64,000 nt of DNA from NCBI GenBank assembly GCA_963667195.1, contig OY762962.1, positions 1,240,001 to 1,304,000 of the forward strand, written 5' to 3'. Under the pieces are notes generated by a model. The model was not told the origin of the DNA and ran no database searches. It saw only the letters and a list, made by a program, of their open reading frames with translations. Positions 48,989-57,742 of this stretch are shown piece after piece (within the stretch, counting starts at the first letter, position 1; each line of letters starts with the position of its first letter). The stretch comes from UBA7703 sp963667195 (GTDB lineage Bacteria; Bacillota; Clostridia; Christensenellales; CAG-138). Both the position numbers and the translations under genes were made by a program.

Positions 48989-49504
48989 ATGGATGTGAAA
49001 GCATTTGCAGCACTATTGCCGCAGGCAACGGAGCAGCTTCCGCGCGGTGCGTTTCTGACCGCGGGCGGCGAAACCTGGAACCCCATGACCATCGGTTGGG
49101 CGCAGTTTGGCGTGGTCTGGTCACGCCCTGTTGTGACGGTCATGGTGCGCAAGAGCCGCTATACGTACTCTCTGATGGAACAAACGGATGTGTTCACCGT
49201 CAGCTTCCCGCGTGAAAAAGAGATGAGCAAAGAGCTTGCGTTTTGCGGCGTGAAATCTGGGCGAAACGTCAACAAAGAAAAAGAAGCGAAGCTTTCCCGC
49301 CTTGTGCCGCGCGCGGGCGGCGCGGAAGCCGTCGCGGGCTGCAATGTCGTGTTCGAGTGCCGAATCGTGCAAAAGCAACTATTAGACCTCGATGCGCTCG
49401 ATCCCGATTTTCGCGCGAAGTATTACGGTAGCAATCAGGCGCTGGCGAACGGCGATCCGCATGTGCTCTATGTCGGCGAGGTGCTCGCAGCCTACGAGGT
49501 ATAA
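48989..49504 (+). CDS. flavin reductase-like FMN-binding protein
   Basis: A 171-residue protein of the flavin-reductase split-barrel family: PRGAFLTAGGETWNPMTIGWAQFG, SRPVVTVMVRKSRYTYSLM, FTVSFP and GVKSGRN. Members bind FMN and reduce it or other compounds with NAD(P)H. AGGAGGG precedes ATG by 8 bases. It is 12 bp after the 104-residue gene and ends with a terminator, so it probably shares that transcript. Confidence 0.87.
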   Translation: MDVKAFAALLPQATEQLPRGAFLTAGGETWNPMTIGWAQFGVVWSRPVVTVMVRKSRYTYSLMEQTDVFTVSFPREKEMSKELAFCGVKSGRNVNKEKEAKLSRLVPRAGGAEAVAGCNVVFECRIVQKQLLDLDALDPDFRAKYYGSNQALANGDPHVLYVGEVLAAYEV

Positions 49505-49532
49505 ACTCCCAAGCTTCATAACCCCAAAACAC

Positions 49533-49573
49533 AAACATCGCTCCGCTGTTGATTTGGCGAAGCGATGTTTTTA
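49533..49573 (+). terminator. intrinsic terminator after the flavin reductase gene
   Basis: Stem AAACATCGCT/AGCGATGTTT with five T. It faces the minus-strand gene at 49607. Confidence 0.85.
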
Positions 49574-49606
49574 GTTTGGTCAATCTTAGCGGAGAAAATA
49601 TCGGGA

Positions 49607-50098
49607 TTATGCCTTCGTGCAGATCGTCCGCGCGGTTTTGTTTGCAAAATCGATCTCGTCGCGGATTCCCTTGTGCGCGTCGTTCCAAAGCCCGTCGGTC
49701 AGCCGGATGCGAAGCAGGCAGGTGTTGTGATCTTCGTCGTTGTTTGCGTCGTTGTACCAGTCGGCAAAGATCGGGCGAACCTTGGCCATGATTTCCGCGT
49801 TCTTTTCGTCGCAAACCCAGCCGAGGTTTTCGCCGATGCCGTTTGCCGTGAAGTTTTCCACGATAAAGCAGATGGCAACGTGCGGGTTCTTTTCGATCTG
49901 CAGCATCTTGTTCGAGGTCGCATAGGAGACGGTATAGAACGATCCATCCTCATAAAACGCGTCTACCAGCCGCGCCGCGGGTACGGGGGTTCCTTTTGCA
50001 TCGGGAAGCAGCGCGATGGTGGAAAGGGATAGCAGCACGTCCTTTTTGCCGAACTTCTCCTCCAGATTGCGCATGGCTTCGTCGTAGTTATTCATCAT
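49607..50098 (-). CDS. pyridoxamine 5'-phosphate oxidase-like FMN-binding protein
   Basis: A 163-residue split-barrel protein: LSTIALLPDAKGTPVPAARLVDAFYEDGSFYTVSYATSNKMLQIEKNPHVAI is the PNPOx-like core. Such proteins bind FMN, F420 or heme; the substrate is open. Two ATG codons in a row (50098, 50095) follow GGAGG; the second has better spacing. It converges with the flavin-reductase gene. Confidence 0.8.
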   Translation of the reverse strand: MMNNYDEAMRNLEEKFGKKDVLLSLSTIALLPDAKGTPVPAARLVDAFYEDGSFYTVSYATSNKMLQIEKNPHVAICFIVENFTANGIGENLGWVCDEKNAEIMAKVRPIFADWYNDANNDEDHNTCLLRIRLTDGLWNDAHKGIRDEIDFANKTARTICTKA

Positions 50099-50153
50099 GA
50101 TCCTCCGGTTTGTTTGGAATAATTTGCGGAATTTATTATAACAGAATGCGTGC

Positions 50154-51755
50154 CTAAATTGTTTGCGAATTCAAATCAGACTGACGAGAGATCAAAACCC
50201 CGAGCAGCACAAACAGGATCGGCGTGGTCATGGGCTGCGCGATGTTGACGACGGCCTGCGCGGCATAGGCGAGCACCGCGAGCGTCAGCCCGCGATAGAC
50301 CGGCTCGCGCGCGCTGCGGCGAAATCCCTCGCGCAGGGCGAGAAACACCGCGCCGAGATAGCAAACGAGCCCCAAGGCGCCGTTGGTGACGAGATATTGC
50401 AGATACTCGTTGTGGGCGGTGTCCAGCGCCGCGTCGGAGAAAATCGGTTTGACCGAGTCCGCGTGGAAGAGTCCGCCGGAAGATGCGCCAAAGAGCTTTT
50501 GCGCAAGCGGCATCCGCTCGTAAACCTGCATCACAAACGTCCAGATCTTGCCGCGGTCGGTGCCCCAGCTCGCGGAAAAGTGGAGATAACGTTCGAGCCT
50601 GCCCAGCGGCAGCGAGCGAAGCACGGTGTTGAGCAGCACGAGCACGACGACACCCAGCAGCACCGCGCCCGCAAGCGTGAACGCATACGGCCGCTTTGCG
50701 CGCGCGAGCCGTTCCGGCTTGGCATAGCGCAGCGCAAACCAGAGCGTGAGCGCGACTGCACACAGCGGCAGCGAGACGACCGGGCGAATCAGCACGGTTA
50801 CAAACGCGGAAAGATAGGTGGAGGACTTGAGCGCACCGGACATGAGCCCGAAGACAAACGCGCAGAGGAAGAAGACGCTCCAGCCGAGCACGAGCCGCCG
50901 CAGCGCCGCCGCATCCGAGAGCACCAGCATCGGCGCAAAAGCTGCTAAGGCAAGGATCGCGAGCACCGCGCTGTCGCTGCCAGCAACGAGCGTGCCGAAC
51001 GAGACGAACACAAACGATACCAGCGCGAAGGCTTTCTCTCGCGTCGTTTTTACGTGGAGAAAGTAACCCAGCGAGACCGCGAACGCCATGCCGATATAGC
51101 TCGCATAAAAGTCCGCGTTGCCGATCGTGGAGAGGAAGCGCCCGAGGTCCTGCGCGCGGAGCTTTGTGTAAAACCCGAACGGATCGAGCGTGAAGTGGTT
51201 GAGCATGCCCAGCAGGCTCACGAGGCAGGCGCCAAGCAGGAGCGCGAGAACCGGCCAGCGCAGATCGAGCGTCCTTCGCGAGAGCGCAAAGACCACACCC
51301 GCGTAGCAAAACAGCGTCAATAGCCCCTGATAGCGATTGTTTTCGCCAAAGAACGCCTCACCGCGATATTGGCTCAGAAGGCTTCCCGTGACGCTGATGA
51401 CAAAAAACGAAAAGAGCAGCAGAACCGTGGGGTGCAGCCGAACGCGCGGGCGCACCGTGCCGAAGTCCGGCGGAAGCGCGATGCGCGCAAAGAGCACGAG
51501 CAGTAGATACGCTCCGCTTGCGATCAGGAAATACGCCTGTTTGGTTTCGGTGATGTTGAAATAGAAGCTGGTAAAGACCAGCGGGTGTCCCAAAAACATC
51601 GCGCAAAGATAGGCCATGGTCAGCCCAGCCGCCGCGCTCAGAAACCGCTGCTGTGAATATTGCGCCTGCGGCTTGCTGCAGGCGTGGGGCAAATCCTGCT
51701 GCAATGCCGTTTCTTGTTCCGTAAATGGATCGATTGTTTGCTGGGGTTCTTGCAT
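50154..51755 (-). CDS. O-antigen-ligase/polymerase-family membrane protein
   Basis: A 533-residue polytopic protein with about 12-14 helices. The large outer loop near residues 385-460 holds RLERYLHFSASWGTDRGKIW and DTAHNEYLQYLVTNGALGLV, the Wzy_C/WaaL signature (including the conserved HNxxLQ-like motif). In Gram-positive species these proteins polymerise or ligate surface polysaccharide or teichuronic acid-type polymers at the membrane. GGAAGA precedes ATG 51755. It stands alone, with no glycosyltransferase cluster nearby. Confidence 0.85.
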   Translation of the reverse strand: MQEPQQTIDPFTEQETALQQDLPHACSKPQAQYSQQRFLSAAAGLTMAYLCAMFLGHPLVFTSFYFNITETKQAYFLIASGAYLLLVLFARIALPPDFGTVRPRVRLHPTVLLLFSFFVISVTGSLLSQYRGEAFFGENNRYQGLLTLFCYAGVVFALSRRTLDLRWPVLALLLGACLVSLLGMLNHFTLDPFGFYTKLRAQDLGRFLSTIGNADFYASYIGMAFAVSLGYFLHVKTTREKAFALVSFVFVSFGTLVAGSDSAVLAILALAAFAPMLVLSDAAALRRLVLGWSVFFLCAFVFGLMSGALKSSTYLSAFVTVLIRPVVSLPLCAVALTLWFALRYAKPERLARAKRPYAFTLAGAVLLGVVVLVLLNTVLRSLPLGRLERYLHFSASWGTDRGKIWTFVMQVYERMPLAQKLFGASSGGLFHADSVKPIFSDAALDTAHNEYLQYLVTNGALGLVCYLGAVFLALREGFRRSAREPVYRGLTLAVLAYAAQAVVNIAQPMTTPILFVLLGVLISRQSDLNSQTI

Positions 51756-51828
51756 GTGTGTCTTCCTTTATCGCTCTCGTAAAAGTGTGTATCTTTTGTG
51801 AACCTTGCCGAAAAACGGCTGTTTTCGT

Positions 51829-51857
51829 TTGACAAAGACGCAGAATTCGATTATTAT
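51829..51857 (+). promoter_or_regulatory. promoter of the 51-residue lipoprotein gene
   Basis: Consensus TTGACA (51829-51834), 17-bp spacer, TATTAT (51852-51857). Leader of about 105 bases to the ATG. Confidence 0.75.
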
Positions 51858-51969
51858 ACATGCGTACTAACACATATAGTACACTTAGTGCGAGGGAAAA
51901 ACAAGAGCTTCCCAAAAACAATAGTCGCAGACAAACAGTCATAGAACAAGACATTTGGAGGGTAAAAAC

Positions 51970-52125
51970 ATGAAAAAAAGCATCATTCTTTTCGCAATGG
52001 TTGTGATGAGCGTATTCTTCTTCACAGCGTGTGGCCCGAAGGCCGCTTCCAACGGTAACGCGATCGCATCCTTTGGCAACGTCGCTTCCAGCGGCAACGT
52101 AGCATCCGCAAGCAACGCGGGCTAA
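51970..52125 (+). CDS. tiny lipoprotein (51 residues)
   Basis: ATG 51970 sits 6 bases after GGAGGG. The product has a basic start (MKKS), a hydrophobic core and a lipobox FTAC at Cys 21. The mature part is only 31 residues, rich in Ala, Ser, Gly and Asn, with repeated SNGN/SFGN/SSGN units. Consensus promoter, strong ribosome site and terminator at 52193 show it is a real gene of its own. Function unknown; similar tiny lipoproteins can be signal-peptide pheromone precursors, but that is a guess. Confidence 0.8.
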   Translation: MKKSIILFAMVVMSVFFFTACGPKAASNGNAIASFGNVASSGNVASASNAG

Positions 52126-52192
52126 TCCACCTTGGTTTCATGGACGAACAGAATCTGTGCTCGGGAGGCGCGGGTTCGGAGAAAAAAATAAC

Positions 52193-52224
52193 GGGTGCGG
52201 CATCAGCCGCACCCGCTGTTTTTT
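52193..52224. terminator. bidirectional intrinsic terminator
   Basis: Stem GGGTGCGGC/GCCGCACCC with loop ATCA and T-tracts on both strands. It serves the lipoprotein gene (+) and the nucleotidyltransferase gene (-). Confidence 0.9.
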
Positions 52225-53149
52225 AGTCCAGCAGTTTCTTGTCGGGATACGCGCCGGCGTCGGTGAGGTCGTTCAGCGCCTGCATGACCTCCGGCTTGTC
52301 CTCGCGATAGGTGACGCCATACCAGCGATCCGGCGAAGAGAGCACGCGAACGCTCGCCTTGCCCGCCTGCAGCATGCGGCCCACCTCCTGCGGAATCAGG
52401 AACTCACCCTTGAGCGGGTTCTTTTCAATTGCCTCGGTGAGAAACGCGGGGAAACGCGCCTCCAGCGCGGGAAACAGCGCGGGCGTAAAGCCGAAGAAGT
52501 TCATCGAAACGAGGTTGTCCTCGGGGAAATGCACAAACGTTTTTCCGTCGTCCTCGGTATACGCGGGGCCTTCGGGCGTTTTGAAGATCTTCAGCCGCTC
52601 GACGATGTTGACGAGCTCGCCTTTCTTGTCCACCTCGCAGACGCCGCGCGCAACGGAGCCGTGCTCGGTCAGCGTGTTCTTCGCAAGGTAGCCAACCATT
52701 GAGAAGTCGGCTTTGTCGCCGTCCTTCGCGTTCTTGAGGTAATCATACAGCACAGAGAACGCGCGCTTTCCGTAATAGTCGTCCGCGTTGATCGCGGCAA
52801 ACGGCTCGTTCACGTCGTTTTTGCAGCAGAGCAGCGCGTGCGCGGTGCCCCAGGGCTTTTCGCGTCCTTCCGGCACCGTAAAGCCCGCGGGCAGCATGGC
52901 ATCCGGCTGCTGGAAGACATAGCGCACCTCCATGTGCTTTTCGGCTCTGCGGCCGACCACATCATAGAAGTCCTTTTCGATGCGGCGGTTGATGATGAAG
53001 ACGACCTTCTCAAAGCCCGCTTCCAGCGCGTCGTAGAGCGAGTAGTCCATGATGATTTCGCCATGACGACCGACGGGGTCAATCTGCTTGAGTCCGCCAT
53101 AGCGGCTGCCCATTCCGGCGGCCATGACTACGAGAGCCGGTTTCTGCAT
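52223..53149 (-). CDS. sugar-phosphate nucleotidyltransferase
   Basis: A 308-residue protein of the NTP_transferase family. The nucleotide-binding start LVVMAAGMGSRYGGLKQ, GTAHALLCCK and INADDYYGK (metal Asp) are visible. It would join a nucleotide to a sugar 1-phosphate; UTP-glucose type is plausible given galE upstream, but the protein differs from classic GalU. ATG 53149 lies 8 bases behind AAGGAG. It forms a likely unit with galE and the mutase at 35953 in the nucleotide-sugar pathway. Confidence 0.85.
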   Translation of the reverse strand: MQKPALVVMAAGMGSRYGGLKQIDPVGRHGEIIMDYSLYDALEAGFEKVVFIINRRIEKDFYDVVGRRAEKHMEVRYVFQQPDAMLPAGFTVPEGREKPWGTAHALLCCKNDVNEPFAAINADDYYGKRAFSVLYDYLKNAKDGDKADFSMVGYLAKNTLTEHGSVARGVCEVDKKGELVNIVERLKIFKTPEGPAYTEDDGKTFVHFPEDNLVSMNFFGFTPALFPALEARFPAFLTEAIEKNPLKGEFLIPQEVGRMLQAGKASVRVLSSPDRWYGVTYREDKPEVMQALNDLTDAGAYPDKKLLD

Positions 53150-53264
53150 AAACAAATCTCCTTGAAATCTTTTTTGAACGTTACGGATTCATTTTAAACC
53201 AAGTTGCGATCGCTTCCTACAGATCTTCGAAAGTCGCGATAAAACGTCAAATAAAAGCGCGTAA

Positions 53265-54278
53265 TCAGCCCTCGAACCCGTTCGGATTCTGGCTTTGCCA
53301 GCGCCATGCGTCCGCACACATGCGCTCGATGCCGAATTGCGCGCGCCAGCCGAGTTCTGTTGCCGCCTTCTCCGGGTCGGCATAGCAGGACGCGATGTCT
53401 CCGGCTCTGCGGCCGACCAGCTCGTACGGGAGCGTCTTTCCGCAGGCTTTTTCGAAGGCATGCAGCATGTCCAGCACGGAATATCCGATGCCGGTGCCGA
53501 GGTTATAGGTATACACGCCCGCGCCGCTTTCGAGCTTTTTGAGCGCGGCTACGTGCCCTTTCGCGAGATCGACCACGTGGATATAGTCGCGCACGCCCGT
53601 GCCGTCATGGGTGGGATAATCGCTGCCAAACACGCGCAGCGCGGGCAGCTTGCCCACCGCAACCTGCGCGATATACGGCATGAGGTTATTCGGGATTCCG
53701 TTCGGGTCCTCGCCGATCTGGCCGGAGATATGCGCGCCGACGGGGTTGAAGTACCGCAGCAGGCAGATGCGAAGCTGTGGCTCCGCAATCGAAACATCGC
53801 GCAGCATCTCTTCGATCATCAGCTTGGTTCTGCCGTAGGGGTTTGTTGCGCTCAGCGCGAAGTCCTCGCGAATCGGCACGCTCACGGGGTCCCCATAGAC
53901 CGTCGCGCTGCTGGAAAACACAAAGCGGGAAACGCCGTGTTTCTTCATGGAAAACAGGAGGTTCAGCGTGGAGGTGAGGTTGTTGCGATAGTATTCCAGC
54001 GGCAACTGCACGCTCTCGCCAACCGCCTTAAGCCCCGCGAAGTGGATCACGGCGTCGATGGAATAGCGGGTAAAGAGCGCGTCGGTCTTCGCGGCATCCG
54101 TGAGATCGACCTCTTCGAAATCAAACGTCTTGGTGGTCAGGGTACGCAGGCGCGCGAGCGCCGCAGGCTTGCTGTTGACGAAGTTATCGGCAATCAGCAC
54201 GTCATAACCCGCGTCGAGAAGCTCTAAAACGGTATGGCTGCCGATGTATCCGGCGCCGCCGGTGACGAGAATGCGCAT
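53265..54278 (-). CDS. galE: UDP-glucose 4-epimerase
   Basis: A 337-residue extended SDR enzyme. NAD-binding TGGAGYIGSH (6-15), SSSATVYG with the catalytic Ser, and NPYGRTKLMIE with the catalytic Tyr/Lys pair are present, as is the substrate loop LRYFNPVGAHISG. It interconverts UDP-glucose and UDP-galactose. AGGAG precedes ATG. The nucleotidyltransferase gene follows 115 bp later on the same strand. Confidence 0.96.
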   Translation of the reverse strand: MRILVTGGAGYIGSHTVLELLDAGYDVLIADNFVNSKPAALARLRTLTTKTFDFEEVDLTDAAKTDALFTRYSIDAVIHFAGLKAVGESVQLPLEYYRNNLTSTLNLLFSMKKHGVSRFVFSSSATVYGDPVSVPIREDFALSATNPYGRTKLMIEEMLRDVSIAEPQLRICLLRYFNPVGAHISGQIGEDPNGIPNNLMPYIAQVAVGKLPALRVFGSDYPTHDGTGVRDYIHVVDLAKGHVAALKKLESGAGVYTYNLGTGIGYSVLDMLHAFEKACGKTLPYELVGRRAGDIASCYADPEKAATELGWRAQFGIERMCADAWRWQSQNPNGFEG

Positions 54279-54613
54279 AATATGGAAGAGTCTCCTTTCG
54301 ATTTTGCCGCTTGTGGATCAACGCGCAGCGCGCGTAAGGATCGATTGCGGTTGTCGATACAGCTATGCTGTGGCGCAAAAACGTTGTTACGCGGAGAACA
54401 AAAGCGAATCCGCGCGTGCGCCGTATCTCTATTATAGGCGCGCGGGCAAAGTCTGTCAAAGGTGCGAATAAATACGTGAAAATCGATAAAACAGGACGGA
54501 TTTCGGCTCGAAAATCGATTTTCAGCTTTCCTAAATAATATTGCTATGGTATAATTCAGCTTGGCTTATACCGGACGAATGCCGGTTTTTGAATCACACC
54601 GAGGAGGAAGATT
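54279..54613 (+). promoter_or_regulatory. divergent region between galE and the hydrogenase operon
   Basis: 335 bp. For the plus strand, TATAAT at 54550-54555 preceded by GG and a weak -35 (TTTCCT) is the likely hydrogenase-operon promoter. A short ACCGG/CCGGT hairpin with T residues (54570-54590) lies in the leader, and GAGGAGG precedes hydC. A galE promoter was not clear. Confidence 0.55.
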
Positions 54614-55108
54614 ATGGCAAAGCAGAAAACTGTCGTTCCCTTTCGCGGGACACAGGAGCAGGAAAAACAGCTGTTAAAGATCATCGCGGACAATAAGGAC
54701 GTTCCGGGCGCACTGATGCCCGTGCTCCAGCAGGCGCAGGAGCTATATGGCTATCTGCCCATCGAAGTGCAAACCAAGATTGCAGAAGGTCTTGGCATTT
54801 CGATTGAGGAAGTCTATCAGGTCGTGACGTTTTACGCGCAGTTTTCGCTCAATCCCACGGGAAAGCACCGCGTTGCGGTCTGCCTCGGAACGGCTTGCTA
54901 CGTCAAGGGCGCGCAGAACATCCTCGAAGAGCTCGAAAAGCAACTTGGCGTGAAGGCCGGCGGCACCACGGCGGACGGCGTCTACACGCTGGAAGCAACC
55001 CGCTGCCTCGGCTGCTGCGGTCTGGCTCCCGTCATCGTTGTGGATGAGGACGTCTACGGCCGTCTCGTTCCCGCGGACATCAAGGGCATTCTTGCCAAAT
55101 ATAACTGA
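54614..55108 (+). CDS. hydC: NuoE-like [2Fe-2S] subunit of bifurcating hydrogenase
   Basis: A 164-residue NuoE/HydC protein: helical N-terminus (LMPVLQQAQELYGYLP) and a thioredoxin-like domain with the four cluster cysteines in CLGTAC and CLGCCGLAP. In HydABC complexes it is the small subunit that relays electrons between FMN and the iron-sulfur chain of HydA/HydB. First gene of a ten-gene run to hydA, all plus strand. Confidence 0.92.
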   Translation: MAKQKTVVPFRGTQEQEKQLLKIIADNKDVPGALMPVLQQAQELYGYLPIEVQTKIAEGLGISIEEVYQVVTFYAQFSLNPTGKHRVAVCLGTACYVKGAQNILEELEKQLGVKAGGTTADGVYTLEATRCLGCCGLAPVIVVDEDVYGRLVPADIKGILAKYN

Positions 55109-55170
55109 TCATCTACCCATCCATTTTCTCGCCAAACTCGCCCGAAGGAAGAACGAAGGGACGAAACCGA

Positions 55171-55527
55171 ATGAAGATTCGTGAAATCGCATCGCTGCTT
55201 GAAGCGGATGTGCTCTGCGGAGACGATCTGCTCGAAGAAGAGGTGCAGAGCGCTTGCGGAAGCGACATGATGAGCGACGTGCTCGCCTATGTGAAAGATC
55301 AGGGCGTGCTGGTCACGGGCTTGGTCAATCCGCAGGTGATCCGAACCGCCATGATGATGGACATGCGCTGCATTTTGTTTGTCCGCGGCAAGCGCCCAAC
55401 GGCGGATATGCTGGATCTGGCACGGGAGCACCACATTGCGGTGCTCGCCAGCGAGAGCCGCATGTACGAAGCCTGCGGCAGGCTTTACTCCAGCGGTCTG
55501 GGCAACGAGGCCTGCGCCAATGACTGA
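55171..55527 (+). CDS. DRTGG-like single-domain protein 1
   Basis: A 118-residue protein of the DRTGG type: KIREIASLLEADVLCG, SDMMSDVLAYVKDQGVLVTGLVNPQVIRTAMMMDMRCILFVRG. DRTGG domains bind nucleotides or act as regulatory modules beside phosphotransferases. It overlaps the next gene by eight bases. A second such gene is at 57416. Both flank the hydrogenase-like gene at 56130, which points to a signalling module. Confidence 0.8.
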   Translation: MKIREIASLLEADVLCGDDLLEEEVQSACGSDMMSDVLAYVKDQGVLVTGLVNPQVIRTAMMMDMRCILFVRGKRPTADMLDLAREHHIAVLASESRMYEACGRLYSSGLGNEACAND

Positions 55528-55972
55528 GGCGCTTCGGTTCCATTACGACGTGGACGGCGATAACTTCACCTCCGCGGGAGCGGCTTCGGTGGAGGTCAAG
55601 CGAAAGCTTCGCCAGCTCGGCTTTGATGCCGAGACCATCCGCCGCGTCTCCATCGCGATGTACGAAGGCGAGATCAACATGGTCGTGCATGCGCGCGGCG
55701 GCAACGCCGATGTGTATGTGGACAAGGACTGTATCACGATTATCCTTGCGGACAGCGGACCGGGCATTCCGGACATCGATCTTGCGATGCAGGAAGGTTA
55801 CTCCACCGCTCCCGACAATATCCGCGCGCTGGGGTTCGGGGCAGGCATGGGCCTGCCGAACATGAAGCGCTATACGGACGAGATGAAGATCGACACCGTG
55901 CTCGGCAAGGGCACGACGGTGACGATGAAGGTCTATTTCGGAGCGGGAAAACCCGCTGCATCAGGAACATAA
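55520..55972 (+). CDS. RsbW-like histidine-kinase-fold ATPase
   Basis: A 150-residue protein with the GHKL ATP-binding fold: AMYEGEINMVVHARGG (N box), DSGPGIPD (G1 box), GFGAGMGLPNMKRYTD (G2 box) and GTTVTM. It resembles anti-sigma-factor kinases. ATG 55520 overlaps the DRTGG gene; the longer frame is a shadow of that gene. It probably phosphorylates or sequesters a partner as part of the H2-sensing module. Confidence 0.85.
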   Translation: MTEALRFHYDVDGDNFTSAGAASVEVKRKLRQLGFDAETIRRVSIAMYEGEINMVVHARGGNADVYVDKDCITIILADSGPGIPDIDLAMQEGYSTAPDNIRALGFGAGMGLPNMKRYTDEMKIDTVLGKGTTVTMKVYFGAGKPAASGT

Positions 55973-56129
55973 ACACTTCGGATCTGGCACATATTCCGAT
56001 CATCATGATGCCGAAAACACAGGCGCGAACTGGGCTAACCCCTACGCCCGCGCACCGGAGAAAAGCGCAGGCGGCCCGCGGCGCGGTGAGCGGCGGCGGC
56101 AGGCATGCGGAAAGGCGAAGAACGCGCGC

Positions 56130-57419
56130 ATGAAGCAATACAAGCATTCGGTTTCGCTCGATATTGAAAAATGCAAGGGCTGTACCAACTGCCTCAAGCG
56201 TTGCCCAACCGAAGCCATCCGCATTCGCGATGGCCACGCGGTGATCAATTCGGATGTTTGCATCGACTGCGGCGAGTGCATTCGCAGATGCCCCTATCAG
56301 GCCAAGAAGGCAACCTTCGACCGCTATGAGGACATCGACGCGAAGAAGTATCGCATCGCGCTTCCCGCGCCCTCGTTTTACGGCCAGTTTGTGGATTTGG
56401 ACGACGTGGACTATGTCCTGCAAGGTCTTCTCGACATCGGCTTTGACGATGTGTTCGAGGTGGCGCGCGCGGCGGAGATCGTCACGGAATACACGCGCCG
56501 CTACATGCGCGAGGAAAACGTCAGCTACCCCGTCATCAACTCGGCTTGTCCCGTCGTGGTTCGCCTCATCACGCTGCGGTTTCCGTATCTTTGCGACCAC
56601 GTGATTCCCATGATGCCGCCCATCGAGCTCGCGGGCAAGATGGCGCGCGAAGAGGCGCTGGCAAAGCACCCCGAACTCAAGCCGGAGGATATCGCAATCG
56701 TGTTTATCTCTCCGTGCCCGGCGAAGGCCAGCTATGTGAAAAACGGGTTTCTTGGCGAAAAGAGCCATGTGGACTACGTCGTCTCGATGAGCGATATCTA
56801 CTTCAAGCTCATCGGCGTGATGAAGAAAAACGTGACGCCCAAGGCGGTCAGCCAGAGCGGCATGATCGGCATGAGCTGGGCGAGCACCGGCGGAGAAGCG
56901 AGCGCGCTGTTTAACGACAAATACCTCGCTGCCGACGGCATCGAAAACGTCATCCGCGTGCTGGACGAAATCGAGACCGGACACTTCCCGATGTTACAGT
57001 TTGTGGAGCTCAACGCCTGCCCCGGCGGCTGTGTCGGCGGGGTCGCGACGGTGGAAAATCCATACATCGCGCGGGTACGTTTGCAGGCACTGAGACGCTA
57101 TTTGCCGGTATCGCAGAATCGATTGGAAAAGGACGATATCGCAGGCTATCCCGAAGAAATTCTCTTCCCGAAAGACCTCGAATATCGACCGGTCGGCAAA
57201 TTTGACGAAGATTTATCCGCCGCAATGCAGAAGATGAGCGAGATCGAAACGCTCGCGGGCTCTCTGCCCGCTCTGGACTGCGGCTCCTGCGGGGCCCCGA
57301 CGTGCCGCGCGTTTGCCGAGGACGTCGTGCTCGGCGGGCGCAGTGTGGATGAGTGCATCGTCTACATGCGCGAGCGGATACAAAAGCTTGCGAACGATCC
57401 CGAGGAGGAACAGACATGA
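56130..57419 (+). CDS. [FeFe]-hydrogenase-like protein, putative H2 sensor (group C/D type)
   Basis: A 429-residue protein. Two ferredoxin clusters at the N-terminus (CKGCTNCLKRCP, CIDCGECIRRCP), a [FeFe] catalytic-type domain, and a C-terminal four-Cys cluster (LDCGSCGAPTCRAF near 384-396). The H-cluster motifs are altered but keep cysteines: NSACP in L1 (Ala where the proton-relay Cys usually is), ISPCPAK in L2 and LNACPGGCVGG in L3. Loss of the relay Cys with the ligands kept is typical of sensory, not catalytic, forms. It sits between DRTGG/ATPase genes. Overlaps the next gene (ATGA). Confidence 0.83.
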   Translation: MKQYKHSVSLDIEKCKGCTNCLKRCPTEAIRIRDGHAVINSDVCIDCGECIRRCPYQAKKATFDRYEDIDAKKYRIALPAPSFYGQFVDLDDVDYVLQGLLDIGFDDVFEVARAAEIVTEYTRRYMREENVSYPVINSACPVVVRLITLRFPYLCDHVIPMMPPIELAGKMAREEALAKHPELKPEDIAIVFISPCPAKASYVKNGFLGEKSHVDYVVSMSDIYFKLIGVMKKNVTPKAVSQSGMIGMSWASTGGEASALFNDKYLAADGIENVIRVLDEIETGHFPMLQFVELNACPGGCVGGVATVENPYIARVRLQALRRYLPVSQNRLEKDDIAGYPEEILFPKDLEYRPVGKFDEDLSAAMQKMSEIETLAGSLPALDCGSCGAPTCRAFAEDVVLGGRSVDECIVYMRERIQKLANDPEEEQT

Positions 57420-57742
57420 CGGTGTCCGGCCTGAAAGAAGCGCTCAACCTGACCGCGTTCGCCCTGCCGCAAGGCGAGAGGGACGTGCGCGGCGGATACG
57501 CGGGCGATCTTTTGAGCTGGGTCATGGGTCGGGCACAGGCGGATGACGCCTGGCTGACCATCATGAGCAATCCCAACATCGTCGCTGTGGCGACGCTCAC
57601 GGACGTGAGCTGCATCATCCTCTGCGAAGGCGTTTCGCCGGACGCGGGTGTTGCGGAATTGGCCGCGCAAAAGGGCATCAACCTGCTCGGCAGCGAAGAT
57701 TCCGCGTTTTCGCTCAGCGCGCAGATCAGCCTCCTGTTATGA
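57416..57742 (+). CDS. DRTGG-like single-domain protein 2
   Basis: A 108-residue DRTGG-like protein (GGYAGDLLSWVMGRAQADDAWLTIMSNPNIVAVATLTDVSCIILCEG). Start and stop overlap both neighbours by four bases, so translation is tightly coupled with the hydrogenase-like and PHP genes. ATG 57416 was chosen for the GAGGAGG site. Confidence 0.8.
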   Translation: MTVSGLKEALNLTAFALPQGERDVRGGYAGDLLSWVMGRAQADDAWLTIMSNPNIVAVATLTDVSCIILCEGVSPDAGVAELAAQKGINLLGSEDSAFSLSAQISLLL

